Origin: Apostichopus parvimensis
Taxonomy: Eukaryota > Echinodermata > Holothuroidea > Aspidochirotida > Stichopodidae
Reading direction: 5' to 3'
Length of the DNA stretch: 31,200 bases
Assembly: GCA_000934455.1 (NCBI GenBank)
Contig: KN883813.1
Coordinates: 7,198-38,397 of the forward strand
Shown here: piece after piece, positions 20,516 through 31,200 of the stretch
How the letters are laid out: each line of letters opens with the position of its first letter
Position numbering within the stretch: the first letter of the stretch is position 1
The notes under the pieces: generated by a model
Databases searched by the model: none
The model's input: only the letters and a program-made list of their open reading frames with translations
What the model was told of the DNA's origin: nothing
Made by a program: the position numbers and the translations under genes

Positions 20516-22647
20516 GTGAGCTGAACAAATAGGAAACTTGAGAAAGGTATCTTAGCCAATTTTTCGTAAAGTTTCTGGCCTTGATTTGTTTATGCATCCT
20601 CTTCTCAACTAGACATACTATTTAAATTTTAAATGTGAATGAGCCTGATCACTTTCTGCATACTATTTAAAGTCTCGGTTGTTGAGGCAGATTCAATGTT
20701 TCTTATTCTGAATGCACTCTGACCAGGTGGGTTTAATAGAGAAAAGCTGTCGCAATGGAAAAAACAGGAATCTATTTTCTGTTTCCCTTATGGCGCGATC
20801 GATTTACCGTAAAATCACTGCGACCACCCATATCAGCATGTTCATTACTCGTATCGTCTACTTTTTTTTACCCAATTTCAAGTAGGAAATGTCTGAAAGC
20901 ACCTGTTTATTCCTTGCAATGGTGACCGAAATAAACATACATTTAAAAACTTACCACGAAAGTGAAAGTAAGCCTAGCCTAACGGTCGAGAGATTTGACT
21001 GGCGCATAATCTATTGGTCGGTTCTAGCAAATTTTGATTCAAGTTTGAAGAATCTACGGAATTTTTAAAAAATCAGGCAAATTTTATTCAGCTCAAAATG
21101 TTTAACTACAGATAACTCAATAAAAACAATGATTATTACTATGACAATTCAATAGAACGGTGTTATTTTCACTGAGCTTTTAGGGCAGTAAGCTGGAAAG
21201 GTGGAAGTTAAACTTTGGCAACACACATTGAGACTTTAATACGTAAATTCTAATATCATTGTAGGTCATTAGCTTGTCATGTTTATCAAGTTTGTATTTC
21301 AAAGAGTTAGGGGGAAAAAGGATTGAAGGTTTGTCCAGTTATTTTTATATGTATTTTAATGCTATCAGGGAAATTTGTCTGGGAGATAAAATGTTGAAAA
21401 TTGATAATTACTTGCTTATAATGAAAACTTCATTAAAATATGAAACAAAAATCTCGTTGGGAACTTTTGTGTAATAAATTGAAATTCTCATTTGAGTAAT
21501 AGATTAATAGTTGGGAGGTTTAGGGAAACTGTGACAAACTTGACAAAAAAATCTACTGTGAAGAGTGCAAATAGTATTAGATGAAAGGTATAATTTGTTG
21601 AACTAAAATTAAAACAATTAGAGCTTACTCACTTTTGCTCAACAACACAGAACATTTGTTGTTAAAAACTTATTGAGCAATATTACAAAAGTGTCTCATT
21701 TTGCTAGAACTAAAAATAATGTTCTTAATGTATCTATAGTTGCTTGCATGTTGCTCATAATACTTCCAACCGGTCATCCATTTGGTACAATTACACAGCA
21801 ATGATAATGATTTTGTGCATTAGCGCCCTCATCTGATTTGCTACAACGAAACAGGAAGTAATATATTTGATGAAGTGGATTTTGAAGTCATGTGTAGTGT
21901 AAAGTTTTGTTATCAATAGTAGAGAGATTCTGCAAAGGAGCCCTCAATATAGTTGTTTAAATATTGCTCATAATACTTCCAACCGGTCATCCAATTGGTA
22001 CAAGTACAAAGAGATTTTAATGATTTTGTGCATTAGCGCCCTCTTTTGGTTTGCAACAATAAACAGGAAGGGAATTTTGACGGCATGTGTAGTGTGAAGT
22101 TGTGTTATCAGTGGTAGAGACATTCTGCATAGGAGCCCTCAATATGTGTCAATACCGAAAATCACTATTTTTTAAATAAGGAAAGCCTAAGAATTTGTTT
22201 CTCTGCCTTGATGTTAAAAGAATAGTCCAGATCATCTAAGCATCCTTAAGAAAGTTTGTCCTTCCTATCCTAGTTACTATTTTAGAGAAAATAACATTTT
22301 ATTTCGATTTTTCTTGTACCTAAGGTGAACTTAAAGCAAACATGTATGGTATACTAGAAACACACTGACAACATTTGATATTGTTCTTCTTCAAAATCTA
22401 CATTAAATTTTTTATGCTTCAAAATTTGGATGCTTCAATGAATAAGCCAGTTGTGTTTAATAGGTAAAACTTTGAAGAAAAAAATTCTACTGAACCGTAC
22501 TGCTAACTACAGTGATTGTTTATGGTCTACATTAATTAAACCCATCTTTTTTAAGGGGATGAATACTAAGTAGTAGCTAGTGATTTTTCCCCGTAGGGTG
22601 TCTACCATGCATCAATACTTTTTTGTTTTGAACATCATTCCTATTAG
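20516..22647. other. Intron of the V-ATPase A pseudogene with short repeats
   Basis: No further exon is recognised. It contains the duplicated element at 21742-22148. An open frame at 21274-21474 has no recognisable features. Confidence 0.4.
21742..22148. repeat. Two adjacent copies of a repeat of about 200 bp
   Basis: Both units (from about 21742 and about 21962) contain TGCTCATAATACTTCCAACC, GGTCATCCA.TTGGTACAA, ATGATTTTGTGCATTAGCGC with CCTC, AACAGGAAG, GCATGTGTAGTGT or TCATGTGTAGTGT, and end GGAGCCCTCAATAT. The offset is about 220 bp, with an internal deletion in the second unit. The short size and the GCGCCCTC motif resemble dispersed short repeats of invertebrates, but no family is named. 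Confidence 0.7.
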
Positions 22648-22770
22648 GCATCACTTCGTCTGAGTATTTCCGTGATATGGGTTACAACGTTTCAATGATG
22701 GCCGATTCCACATCCAGATGGGCTGAAGCTCTGAGGGAAATTTCTGGACGTCTTGCCGAAATGCCTGCTG
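22648..22770 (+). pseudogene. V-ATPase A nucleotide-binding-domain exon, intact frame
   Basis: A 123-nt exon between CTATTAG and GTATGTTT, with phase 1 at both ends, encoding 40 uninterrupted residues of the highly conserved region after the P-loop ([20 protein letters not shown]). It is the best preserved piece and joins in phase to exon 20344-20416 (G|GC). The next exon of a normal gene would start with the DSGYPAYLG region, but none was seen before 25154, and phase 1 out does not match phase 2 into 25154. Confidence 0.9.
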
Positions 22771-25153
22771 GTATGTTTATCTGCTACGAGGTCAATTGAA
22801 GGATACATTTTAGTCTTGATTTTTTAACATTGAATGATGTGCATTTAAGCAGGGATCATCTGATGACCACTTTGGATGCTAGGCACATTATATTTGCTTA
22901 TGTATAGTAAATAATGTACAGTACGTTTACACTACTGTCTAGGGTGTAACATTTTCATCCCTAGAATTTCACAATGTTAGCCACTTAATTACAACGCTGG
23001 ACAACTTCTAGTTAATAGCAAGTTTCTTTTTGTCATTTTGCTAAAATTAAAACAAACATCAATAACTGTAGACAGAGTAATAACAGGTAACCTCACAGAT
23101 TGTTTGCCCAACAATTGTTGACGGAAATAATATCATGTTTGTATGTTTAAATGTCTACTGCAAGAAAAATGCCAGTGCCTGTTTTTCTTACTGGCAAATG
23201 GCAACATCTATTTAGCTAATGAAAAGCCTGAATAAATAGACCTGATCCCCCTCCCCCCCCCCCAAGATTGTCAATTAGAAAGCTTTGCTTTGAGAAACTA
23301 ACTACAATATAATACTATGGTTTCGTTAAGCTCTCGCACACACATCAATTATTAATGGAGTTATTTTTATTCAGTACTTCAACTACTTGTCTTGGTTTTC
23401 TTTGTCTTGACATGTTTATATTAGTTTCATTAATCTATTGATTGACTTATTGGCTTGATTGAATGATTGATTGGTTTTATTGATTGATTAGCAGCTTTTT
23501 GAGATCAATTTGGATGCATTTTCTTTGTTGGGTTTTGTTCAATACGTAAATCCTGTAACAATTTTGATTAATTACCATATAACTACTGAAGTATCATTTT
23601 CAGGTGTTGAATCAAACGAATAGAAAAGAATAGTCTTGCATTTCATATTGTGGGATAATAGTAATTAAAACAGTGGAATTATTACTAGATGGGGCGTTGA
23701 AAAGTTAAGCCAAATATTATCGTTAATTAATAGTTATTATTCTTCTAGTTATTCTTCCCTTTAAAAAAAATATCAAAGCAAAAGTTTAGTTTGATTAGTT
23801 GTAGTTATTTGGACATGTTGGAGGTGTTGGTCACATCCTTATGTTTATAATAGATTTATTTTTCAATTTCAAGGGTTCCTTACTGCATTGAGTAATTTTC
23901 AATAAGTTTGGTAAGATTGTTCAAACTTGTTCAAATGCCCCAAAACTGTTTTGCTTTGTTGAAGGGTATCACGTCTTTGTTTGAAAGATGTCAAAGATGA
24001 AAATATTTCGTGACATTTTTGAGTAAAGTAAAGCACTTTAACTGGTATTTTGTTCGGCCAAACTGGACAAGGTGGAACCACTCACTAGTCAATCACCCTC
24101 AGCTGGTCTGTATGCAGCAAGTTCATCTGATTTGTTCATTCAATTTGTTTGTTTTACTTTGATTCAGAGATCTGTAAATGGTATAGAACATGCACACAGT
24201 AACTGATATAATTGCACCCTCTGTAGACATGCTGGAGAGCTCCATTTCAACTTTATATTGAAGCTGTGAACTTTGTTCTTACATTGGATGGTTCTGACCA
24301 AATATGTAATACTGTGTTCACATATAATTGCATTTGCCATCAATCTAAATAAAGGCAACTTGTGTGTGGTTATGACTGTCCATTTGTTCCTCGTAATGTA
24401 GACACTATTTGAAAAGCTTACAAGTCACAACAGACTCAAGAACAAATTGTGACCTACAAGTGCAGTGTATTAATGTACTCTTTTATTTGTAAACCCATGA
24501 CAAATAATGCCTAATTTGATCGTTTCTGATGTGGTTTTGGTTGACTGAACTGTTAAACAGAATATATTTTCCAATACATGTATCTTGTTTTTCTGGCAAA
24601 CTTCCAAAAATACTAGCAAATACATTGATAATTGCAGCTTATTTTAAAGTTTGCCAAATTATCAGAAATTATCTGTATTTTTTTTTAATTTTTAATAACC
24701 AACAACTAAAAACCTCAACAAAAATTACAGCCAGTGTGACTGGTAATATTCCAGTAAGAAGCCTCTCTGGTTCAATTGTTCAACAATGCTTGATATGAGA
24801 AACTGTTTGGCTTTACTCTTATTAAGGTGTTCATAGAAAAATGCTGTCAAATGTTTATTTGTAACAACATTCAGTAAGTATCTTTTCAGTAATATATTAA
24901 TTTGTAAAATGTGGGACTCTCTTAGTGTCAGAGAAAATGCAGCACTTGGTTAGAAATTTCAACAATGTAAGGACTGCCAAATATGATTGATAACTTATAT
25001 ACCTTTGAAATATAGCTTGACAAGTTTAAAAGTGCAAACATGGCTTGTTGAAATGTTAAACGAGTTAAGGTTGTTGCTAATTAGTTCAATATTGTGTGAC
25101 ATTCCAAGATGAAGGGCGGAGTATGCATTTTCTTTTTTGGTTTCCGTTGCCAG
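22771..25153. other. Long intron of the V-ATPase A pseudogene, expected exon absent
   Basis: Nothing coding is recognised. I looked on the plus strand for the segment that normally links AEMPA to VSPPGG ([20 protein letters not shown] type) and did not find it. Confidence 0.45.
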
Positions 25154-25324
25154 TGTGTCTCCTCCAGGAGGTGATTTCTGTGATCCGGTTACCTCAGCTA
25201 CCCTGGGAATTGTCCAAGTATTCTTTGGTCTTGATAAAAAAAAACTAGCCCAGAGGAAGCATTTCCCTTCCATCAACTGGCTGATCAGCTGAATTATGCT
25301 GAATTTATGCCACTTAGAACAAAG
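25154..25324 (+). pseudogene. V-ATPase A exon with deletion and frameshift
   Basis: After a pyrimidine-rich tract ending GCCAG, the frame reads [20 protein letters not shown], then [20 protein letters not shown], then NWLIS and a TGA at 25290-25292. In a shifted frame the exon ends [12 protein letters not shown] before GTGAGAGA, matching the end of this exon in functional genes (FVPLRTK). About a dozen codons normally lying between NWLISYS and the EF.PLRTK end are deleted, with a net frame change. Confidence 0.85.
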
Positions 25325-26848
25325 GTGAGAGAAAGAAATTCAAAAGTTAGAACTGACCATTATTTAGCTTTAACTTTGACTAAAGCTTCATTGTCATCCT
25401 GATCTGACCAGTGTGTGTTTTTATGTTGTGTAATGAGTTGGTTAATAGCCAAACATTTCAGGCATTGGCGTGTCTATCAATACATGAGAAATGTACTCAA
25501 CTCCTTCATTCTGACATCACAGTCCTACAAATTAGTTAACTAACCACACACTCATTGTGTTTTTCAAGTGTTTCTGATGATCCTTGTGGAAGGAGGAAAT
25601 GGATACAGTTGTACCAAATTAATAGAAATATCTACTTTACAAATTGAAAGTACTATCCGCCTTTCAGTTTTGATCCCATAACAAAGGGAGAATAAATCCC
25701 TTTTTTTATTGATTTCATTATTTGCTTAGTCTAGATATATTTCAAGGTCACGGTTTCATTACCTTGATGCCCAACGTATTTGCTTAGTCTGTGTAGAAGA
25801 AGGAAGCAATTGTTACTGCATTATTAAATGTTTCGCTATATTTGATGTAAAATATCACAAGGTGACATACTCTGAGATATGTTTATATGCTGTTATTATG
25901 AAGGACATATTAAGATATAATCACTTGATTTATATATGAGGTTTGTTAACTGCTGCCTTTGTGATGTATTAAGAGAGATGAAAAAAAGACTATGTGGTTA
26001 CTTAGTATAAAGCCTCCTCTGTCAGTCGGTGTCGACTGTGGGTGTAAAACACCTTCGGTCAGATTTTTTACTGTCATCTCTTGTGGCTGATGTAAGCATG
26101 TAAACTGCTGTTTCTGTGACGTGTTCTTGAGAGAATGAAATAATGCTAAATCTTTATGGAGGATATAAGATGAAGATACGGCAATATTAAGCTTCTATCC
26201 ACATGACGTATTGTGACTTGTGCAGTTAGTGCTCATTTCTTTATATTAATTTTGCCCCAAAGGTACATATTGCCTCTATTGAATTTGAAATGGTCAATAT
26301 TGACGTTTATGGTACAATCAATGTATCTCAACTAAATTAAAAGTTACCTTACTTCTGGTCACTTACTAGTAGGTGATTGTTCAGAGATCAAGTTTGAGAA
26401 GATTTTAGAAGTTTTTCATGCAGTTAAAGGAGAACACAAAAACTAGCATTTTGTTATGCTGATATGACAAAGCTTTAAGAAACCAACTCCACCGAACAGC
26501 TAAGAAAAATGCTGCTCCCTTTGGGATATTTTGGGATATATCATAGGTAAAAGTTGGTGTCTGGAAGCTGTCACTATGTAAATGTGTGATATCATTGAGT
26601 AACAAGGATTGGAAATATGGATCTGAAAAACAAAGATGAACAGAACTTAACTGGCACTGAAAGAAATTAAAAAAGGAGCATAGACAATTAAACGATGAAA
26701 AACGATGACCATGCAGGTGAAATCTCGTTAGAGCAATCTTACAGTTCTAAGGTTAATATATGAAATCATCTGAGGACGTATAATCATACTGACTTGCGCG
26801 ATAAACATTGCTTTTGGAATTGTAAATAAATATGTTTACACATGATAG

Positions 26849-26989
<141 letters not shown>

Positions 26990-28298
26990 TAGATAGACAT
27001 ATATAATCTTTGATAGAGGCCCATGAATACTTTAACCCTACTGGGAAGTTTACTCTCTTTTATAGACCTCACTTCAGAAATTTACGTTGTCGACAATTGA
27101 TAAGTTGTTTAATACTAAATTTAAAATATAATTATCCATCTATGCCAGGTATTTCAGTTTATATACTTTTCCAGGGGCTCTTTTTGAATGAAATATGTGC
27201 TTTTCTTACATTTCAATAATTTGTTACATGTTTCATTTTATAGAAGAAAATCAATGAGTGAAAGTAGATTCAATTACTACTTTAAATTTCTCATGATTTC
27301 AAACCTGACTAGATTATACAAAAAATCACTTGTGACAGTATAAAAAATATTTTAACAAACAGTTCAGTTGATTTGTAAAATATTAACTAGGGAAGTTATT
27401 GAAATAGGCATCTGTTCTATTACCTTAAGTAGTTGTGATATGTTTCATTTGTTTATTGAAAAGAAACTAATTAAGTACTTGCAAAATCGGTTTAATTTAT
27501 TTTTTGAACTTCAGAGGTCAATGGTGAATAGTCTGTTTAAGTGTTTCACAATTGCTACTTGATCTCATGTGATGTTATAAATGCAGTCATGTTTGGTGGC
27601 ATGTACATAGCAAATAACTTTCACCTAATATAATAGCTAAATAGGACCGTTCACAAACTAGTGCAATTAATATCGACATAACATCTATATATGTAAACCA
27701 AGTATGCTTTTACTAATGATGAGGCGTGGGGATCTGTTGGGTTGTATGGCAGGTAACTTTTAGATCTCCCTAGGGAGTAACTTAGTGCTCAAATTTGGGT
27801 GTCAATTTTGAAGGTTCTGAAATTACTCTCTTTAGAATATCAAGGTTCTTGTGTACAAAAACTATTACACCTCTTTGTATTAGTTATATAGTAATTTGAC
27901 CATTTTTGTACAGCATTATTTTGGAAGTGTGATACTGGATTACTTATTTTCCGCTCCTACACGCAGTAGTGATCTGCCTCCCAAAAACCAATAGTGAGCT
28001 TGTCAACATCAATCTTTACAACACCCTGTACATCATATTTAGCTTTAACCTTTTTCACAATGGACTTGAATATTGTCCCTCAATGTCATTACTTTGACCC
28101 AGTCTGCAGTTAAAATACTTTTTTAACCACAGTTAGCTTGACATGGATTTGACATTACTTGGTACATTGTTCCTGTATATTAAAGTTACTTTCTTGGCCT
28201 ATAATTACCAAAGAAGGTGAGAAGGTACTGTAATGTAATTTCAACCTATTTTCACTTACACAGTTTATGCAGTACTTTCTCCTTACTTTGTTCCTTGA

Positions 28299-28443
<145 letters not shown>

Positions 28444-28473
<30 letters not shown>

Positions 28474-28935
28474 GTAAGATATGTATCAACTCAGTAGTTT
28501 AAGTCAGAGGTAAAACGTATATCAACTGTATGGCGGTGAACGTAAGATATGTATCAACTCAGTAGTATGAAATTGAAGGTAAAATATGTCAGTAATATGA
28601 AGTTAAAGGTAGATATGTATCAACTCAATGGTATGGCATTGAATGTAAACTATTTATCAACTCATTAGTATGAAGGTTTAGGTAAGATATGTATCATCTC
28701 AGTTATGAAGTTTGAGGTAAGATATGTAGCAACTCAGAAGTATGAAGTTTAAGGTAAGATATGTATCAACTCAGTAGTATGGCTTTAAACGTAAGATATG
28801 TTGATAACTATGAACTTAAAGGTAGGAAATGTACCAGCTCAGTAGTATGAAGTTTAAGGTAAGATATGCATCAACTCAGTAGTATGAAGTGTATGGTGAA
28901 ATATGTGTCAGCCCATTAGTAGTATAAAGCTTAAT
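28444..28935 (+). repeat. Minisatellite of about 37 bp, right array, exon/5' splice site derived
   Basis: About 14 units. The first (28444-28480) is the authentic exon end MYQLSSMKFK plus the donor GTAAGAT. Following units repeat ATGTATCAACTCAGTAGTAT, then a GAAGTTTAAG-like string, then GTAAGAT, with point changes and some shortened units (for example at about 28524, 28583 and 28798). The unit length of 37 is not a multiple of three, so the array cannot be a coding repeat. Each unit retains a potential 5' splice site. Confidence 0.9.
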
Positions 28936-29269
28936 GTAAAAACTGCACATATAGAGTTTCTATGTACTCTTTTGGTGTAATATATTTTCTTCAAATTGAA
29001 TAACCTTTCCGACATTGAAGAACTTAACCTAATTTTCATTTGAATTTTTCCTCTCTTGGATCTTTAAGTACAATTTAAGAGCACTTTGCATATGTGACTT
29101 GTGAGTCTCTGAGCATAAGGTATTACCACCATAAAAGTGCAATAAGCCTTCCCATTCTTGAACCTTTTGTTTTGTGTTTGTTGCCTTGTAGTTTTCATAA
29201 TTTCAGTTTAAGTTTGTATCATGTGACATAACTTGTTAAAGACCTCTTTAAAAATGTAATCCTTCGGCC

Positions 29270-29710
29270 TTTGTATATATATATATATATATCATAGTAA
29301 AAGTATTATAAAGTATGGTATATTGTTTACAGTAAGCATATAATATATATTTAGTATATATATAGTATTGTATTTATCATAAAGTTGATACTTCATAGTA
29401 AAGTAAATAGTGTATCGTATATTGTATAATATAGTATATAGATAGTTTTTAATGTAGTGTGTATAGTATATATTATATAGTATAGATGCATATACATTAC
29501 ATTATATAGTATATAGTGTAGGGCAAGTAGTATAATTTATTATATATTATATAATGTTGAGTACATACTGTATATAGTAATGTATTTATTATAAAGTGTA
29601 CGCTACATAGTATATTATATAGTATATAATGTATTTTATATAGCATATATTATGCATACTCTATATTATATAATGTATAATATATTTTATAAGGTATGTA
29701 TTATGAAGCA
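29270..29710. repeat. TA-rich microsatellite-like tract
   Basis: Degenerate TATA/TAGTATATAG repeats following a pure (TA) run at 29274-29292, inside the last intron of the V-ATPase pseudogene. The pattern TATAGTATAT recurs irregularly. It is low-complexity DNA with no gene content. Confidence 0.8.
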
Positions 29711-30093
29711 TGTTTTGTAACATATCAATTGTTAATGCAACATTGAAGTAAAAATTGAGGGAAACAGTTTTTAATTTTCCTCTTTGGGTGTTAAATTCAT
29801 ACTAATGCGAAGAATATTATGAGCGACAATCATATTTAGGATCACATTAGATCAAGTTTCATCAATAACTTTGTCATTAACTTTGTTGAAAAGGCTTGGA
29901 AAGTCACATACTTTGAGCAACTACAATCTCAATTTGAGATTTTAGTACTATGTGATTGCCAACAAAGCAACTGTAAAGATTCTCTTTCAGTGACCTACTT
30001 AGTCATAAACTGCATTGCTTAAATATTTATATATCATCAAAGGTTGCTTGACAATGTGTAATATATCAGTTCCTTCCTCTCTTCCATTTTCAG

Positions 30094-30186
30094 GACCCTG
30101 TGAAAGATGGTGAAGCCAAAACAAAGCTGACTTTAGTGAACTTTACGAAAATATGCAGCAAAAGCTTCCGCAATCTTGAAGACTGA
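30094..30186 (+). pseudogene. V-ATPase A terminal exon with two compensating frameshifts
   Basis: After TTCCATTTTCAG the frame reads DPVKDGEAKTK. The next part matches subunit A only after a shift (DFSELYENMQQK), and a second shift restores FRNLED and TGA at 30184-30186, the usual C-terminus of subunit A. The net length is almost unchanged. No stop precedes the natural one in the unshifted frame, so a 3' reading frame remains open but is scrambled in the middle. Confidence 0.8.
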
Positions 30187-30894
30187 TTTTGTTCTATCCC
30201 TAGTTTAAGAGAATTATATTTGGCAATATTTATGTCGAGTATTTCAAAAATATGTGATTGATTTTTTTGTGGACTGTAGTATAGTATGATAAAGTATCAA
30301 TATATTTCAGTACAAGTTTCATTCAGTAGTTCATCATTTGCATATTTGTTCTATTTAGTACACAACAGATTTGGTGAAATTATGAAGAGAGTAAATATAG
30401 ATATATGTGAATGGTTTATGTAATTAAGAAATGTGTTCTTTGTAATAGAATATAAGATGACTGCAAAATCTTGGTGTCATGTTTCGTTCTATGGCAAGCA
30501 CTTGTGACCTAAGTATTTTATGTGAGCAAATTTCTTGGAGTTCACTTTCATCCAATTTTTATCAATCCTACCAGCAAATGTGAATACTTCTACCACATGT
30601 GGTGGTAATTACATACTCCTGTAGAGCTATACTGCATGTTGGAAAACCTGTTCAATTATACAGGCTTTGTTAGTGGTACCAATTTCATTGAAGTCAGACC
30701 ATAAGTTTCACATCACAATGGCAACAGTGGGACACGTACCTTACACCTAGAAACCATACAGCATACAGCCATGATAAGGAAAGCGTATTAACCAAGATAC
30801 ACATCACAACAGCTGTTATGTTGGAAGTGTTGACAGTATTATCAATTAAAATAAAACTGTTAGCAAACTGCTTATCCACTAGAGAGCCTGTGTA
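30187..30894. other. 3' flank of V-ATPase pseudogene
   Basis: AT-rich, no exon recognised. AATAAA occurs at 30850-30855, too far to assign with confidence. A minus-strand open frame at 30694-30879 shows no family features. Confidence 0.35.
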
Positions 30895-31200
30895 ATAGAA
30901 TGTGTAAAAGTAAGTTGGCCTGACGTTTCGATCCTAGCAGGATCTTCTTCAGAGGCTAAATGACAAGTACAGTAACAGAAGGGACAAAAACACGCACAGA
31001 AAACAGACAGGTTAAAGAGCACGGTGAACACAATGAGATAGATGAAAGGGGATAATAGGTAGACAATGGATGGTGAGAAGAAAGCAACATGGAAAGAGGA
31101 GAGGTAGGATATAAACAGTGGAGGGACAAAGAGAGGATTAAAGGAACAGGGTAGGGAATAAACTGGAGAGGGACAAAGACAGAAAGGTGTGGAGAAAAAA
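30895..31200 (-). mobile_element. Edge of a dispersed element with hammerhead-like motif, partial
   Basis: On the minus strand, a pyrimidine-rich block (31200 to about 30980) leads into a compact foldable motif (30956-30917): CTGAAGA, a perfect 6-bp hairpin GATCCT/AGGATC with a 3-nt loop, then GAAAC and GTC, enclosed by GCCT and AGGC. The order CUGANGA, helix II, GAAA, GUC is that of a hammerhead ribozyme core; such motifs are known from Penelope-like elements. One extra A before helix II and an almost absent helix III weaken the match. The element runs off the window and no coding part is seen. Confidence 0.4.

Overview
The window is animal genomic DNA, AT-rich, with introns bounded by GT...AG, exons joined in matching phases, degenerate repeats and one run of Ns (19482-20296). 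The gene content (an NLR-type NACHT gene without obvious LRRs, an Ig-domain receptor kinase-like gene, a V-ATPase subunit A relative) and the repeats suggest a marine invertebrate deuterostome, most likely an echinoderm such as a sea cucumber. The organism is an inference.

Layout. (1) 904-4845, + strand: a NACHT NTPase (NLR-like) gene. The large open exon (1459-3572) joins in phase to a short upstream exon and three downstream exons. It carries two disordered inserts inside or next to the NACHT module. (2) 5266-5994: a short transposon-like element with terminal inverted repeats beginning CAGGGGCGTCAATC, hAT-like. (3) 7965-14495, - strand: a 15-exon gene for an Ig-domain, single-pass receptor with a C-terminal tyrosine-kinase-like domain. 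The catalytic HRD Asp, the catalytic-loop Asn and the DFG Gly are replaced, so it is a predicted pseudokinase. Three one-base phase conflicts mean it is either slightly mis-assembled or starting to decay. (4) About 15095-16660, + strand: a truncated, stop-ridden second copy of the NLR 5' half, so the receptor lies between two NLR copies. (5) About 17636-19481: a segment repeated at about 27315-29110. Each copy holds the penultimate coding exon of V-ATPase subunit A followed by a minisatellite. (6) 20344-30186, + strand: exons of a V-ATPase catalytic subunit A gene in the correct order, but with missing exons, frameshifts and stops (an unprocessed pseudogene). (7) The right end (about 30895-31200) looks like the edge of a dispersed element with a hammerhead-ribozyme-like motif.

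The most striking observation is the origin of the two minisatellites. The unit of about 37 bp is the last ten codons of a V-ATPase A exon (MYQLSSMKFK) plus the adjoining 5' splice site (GTAAGAT). An exon-intron boundary has been amplified about 14-fold, giving a tandem array of candidate splice donors, and it is present in both segmental copies. All calls are from reading the sequence; no database or alignment program was used.
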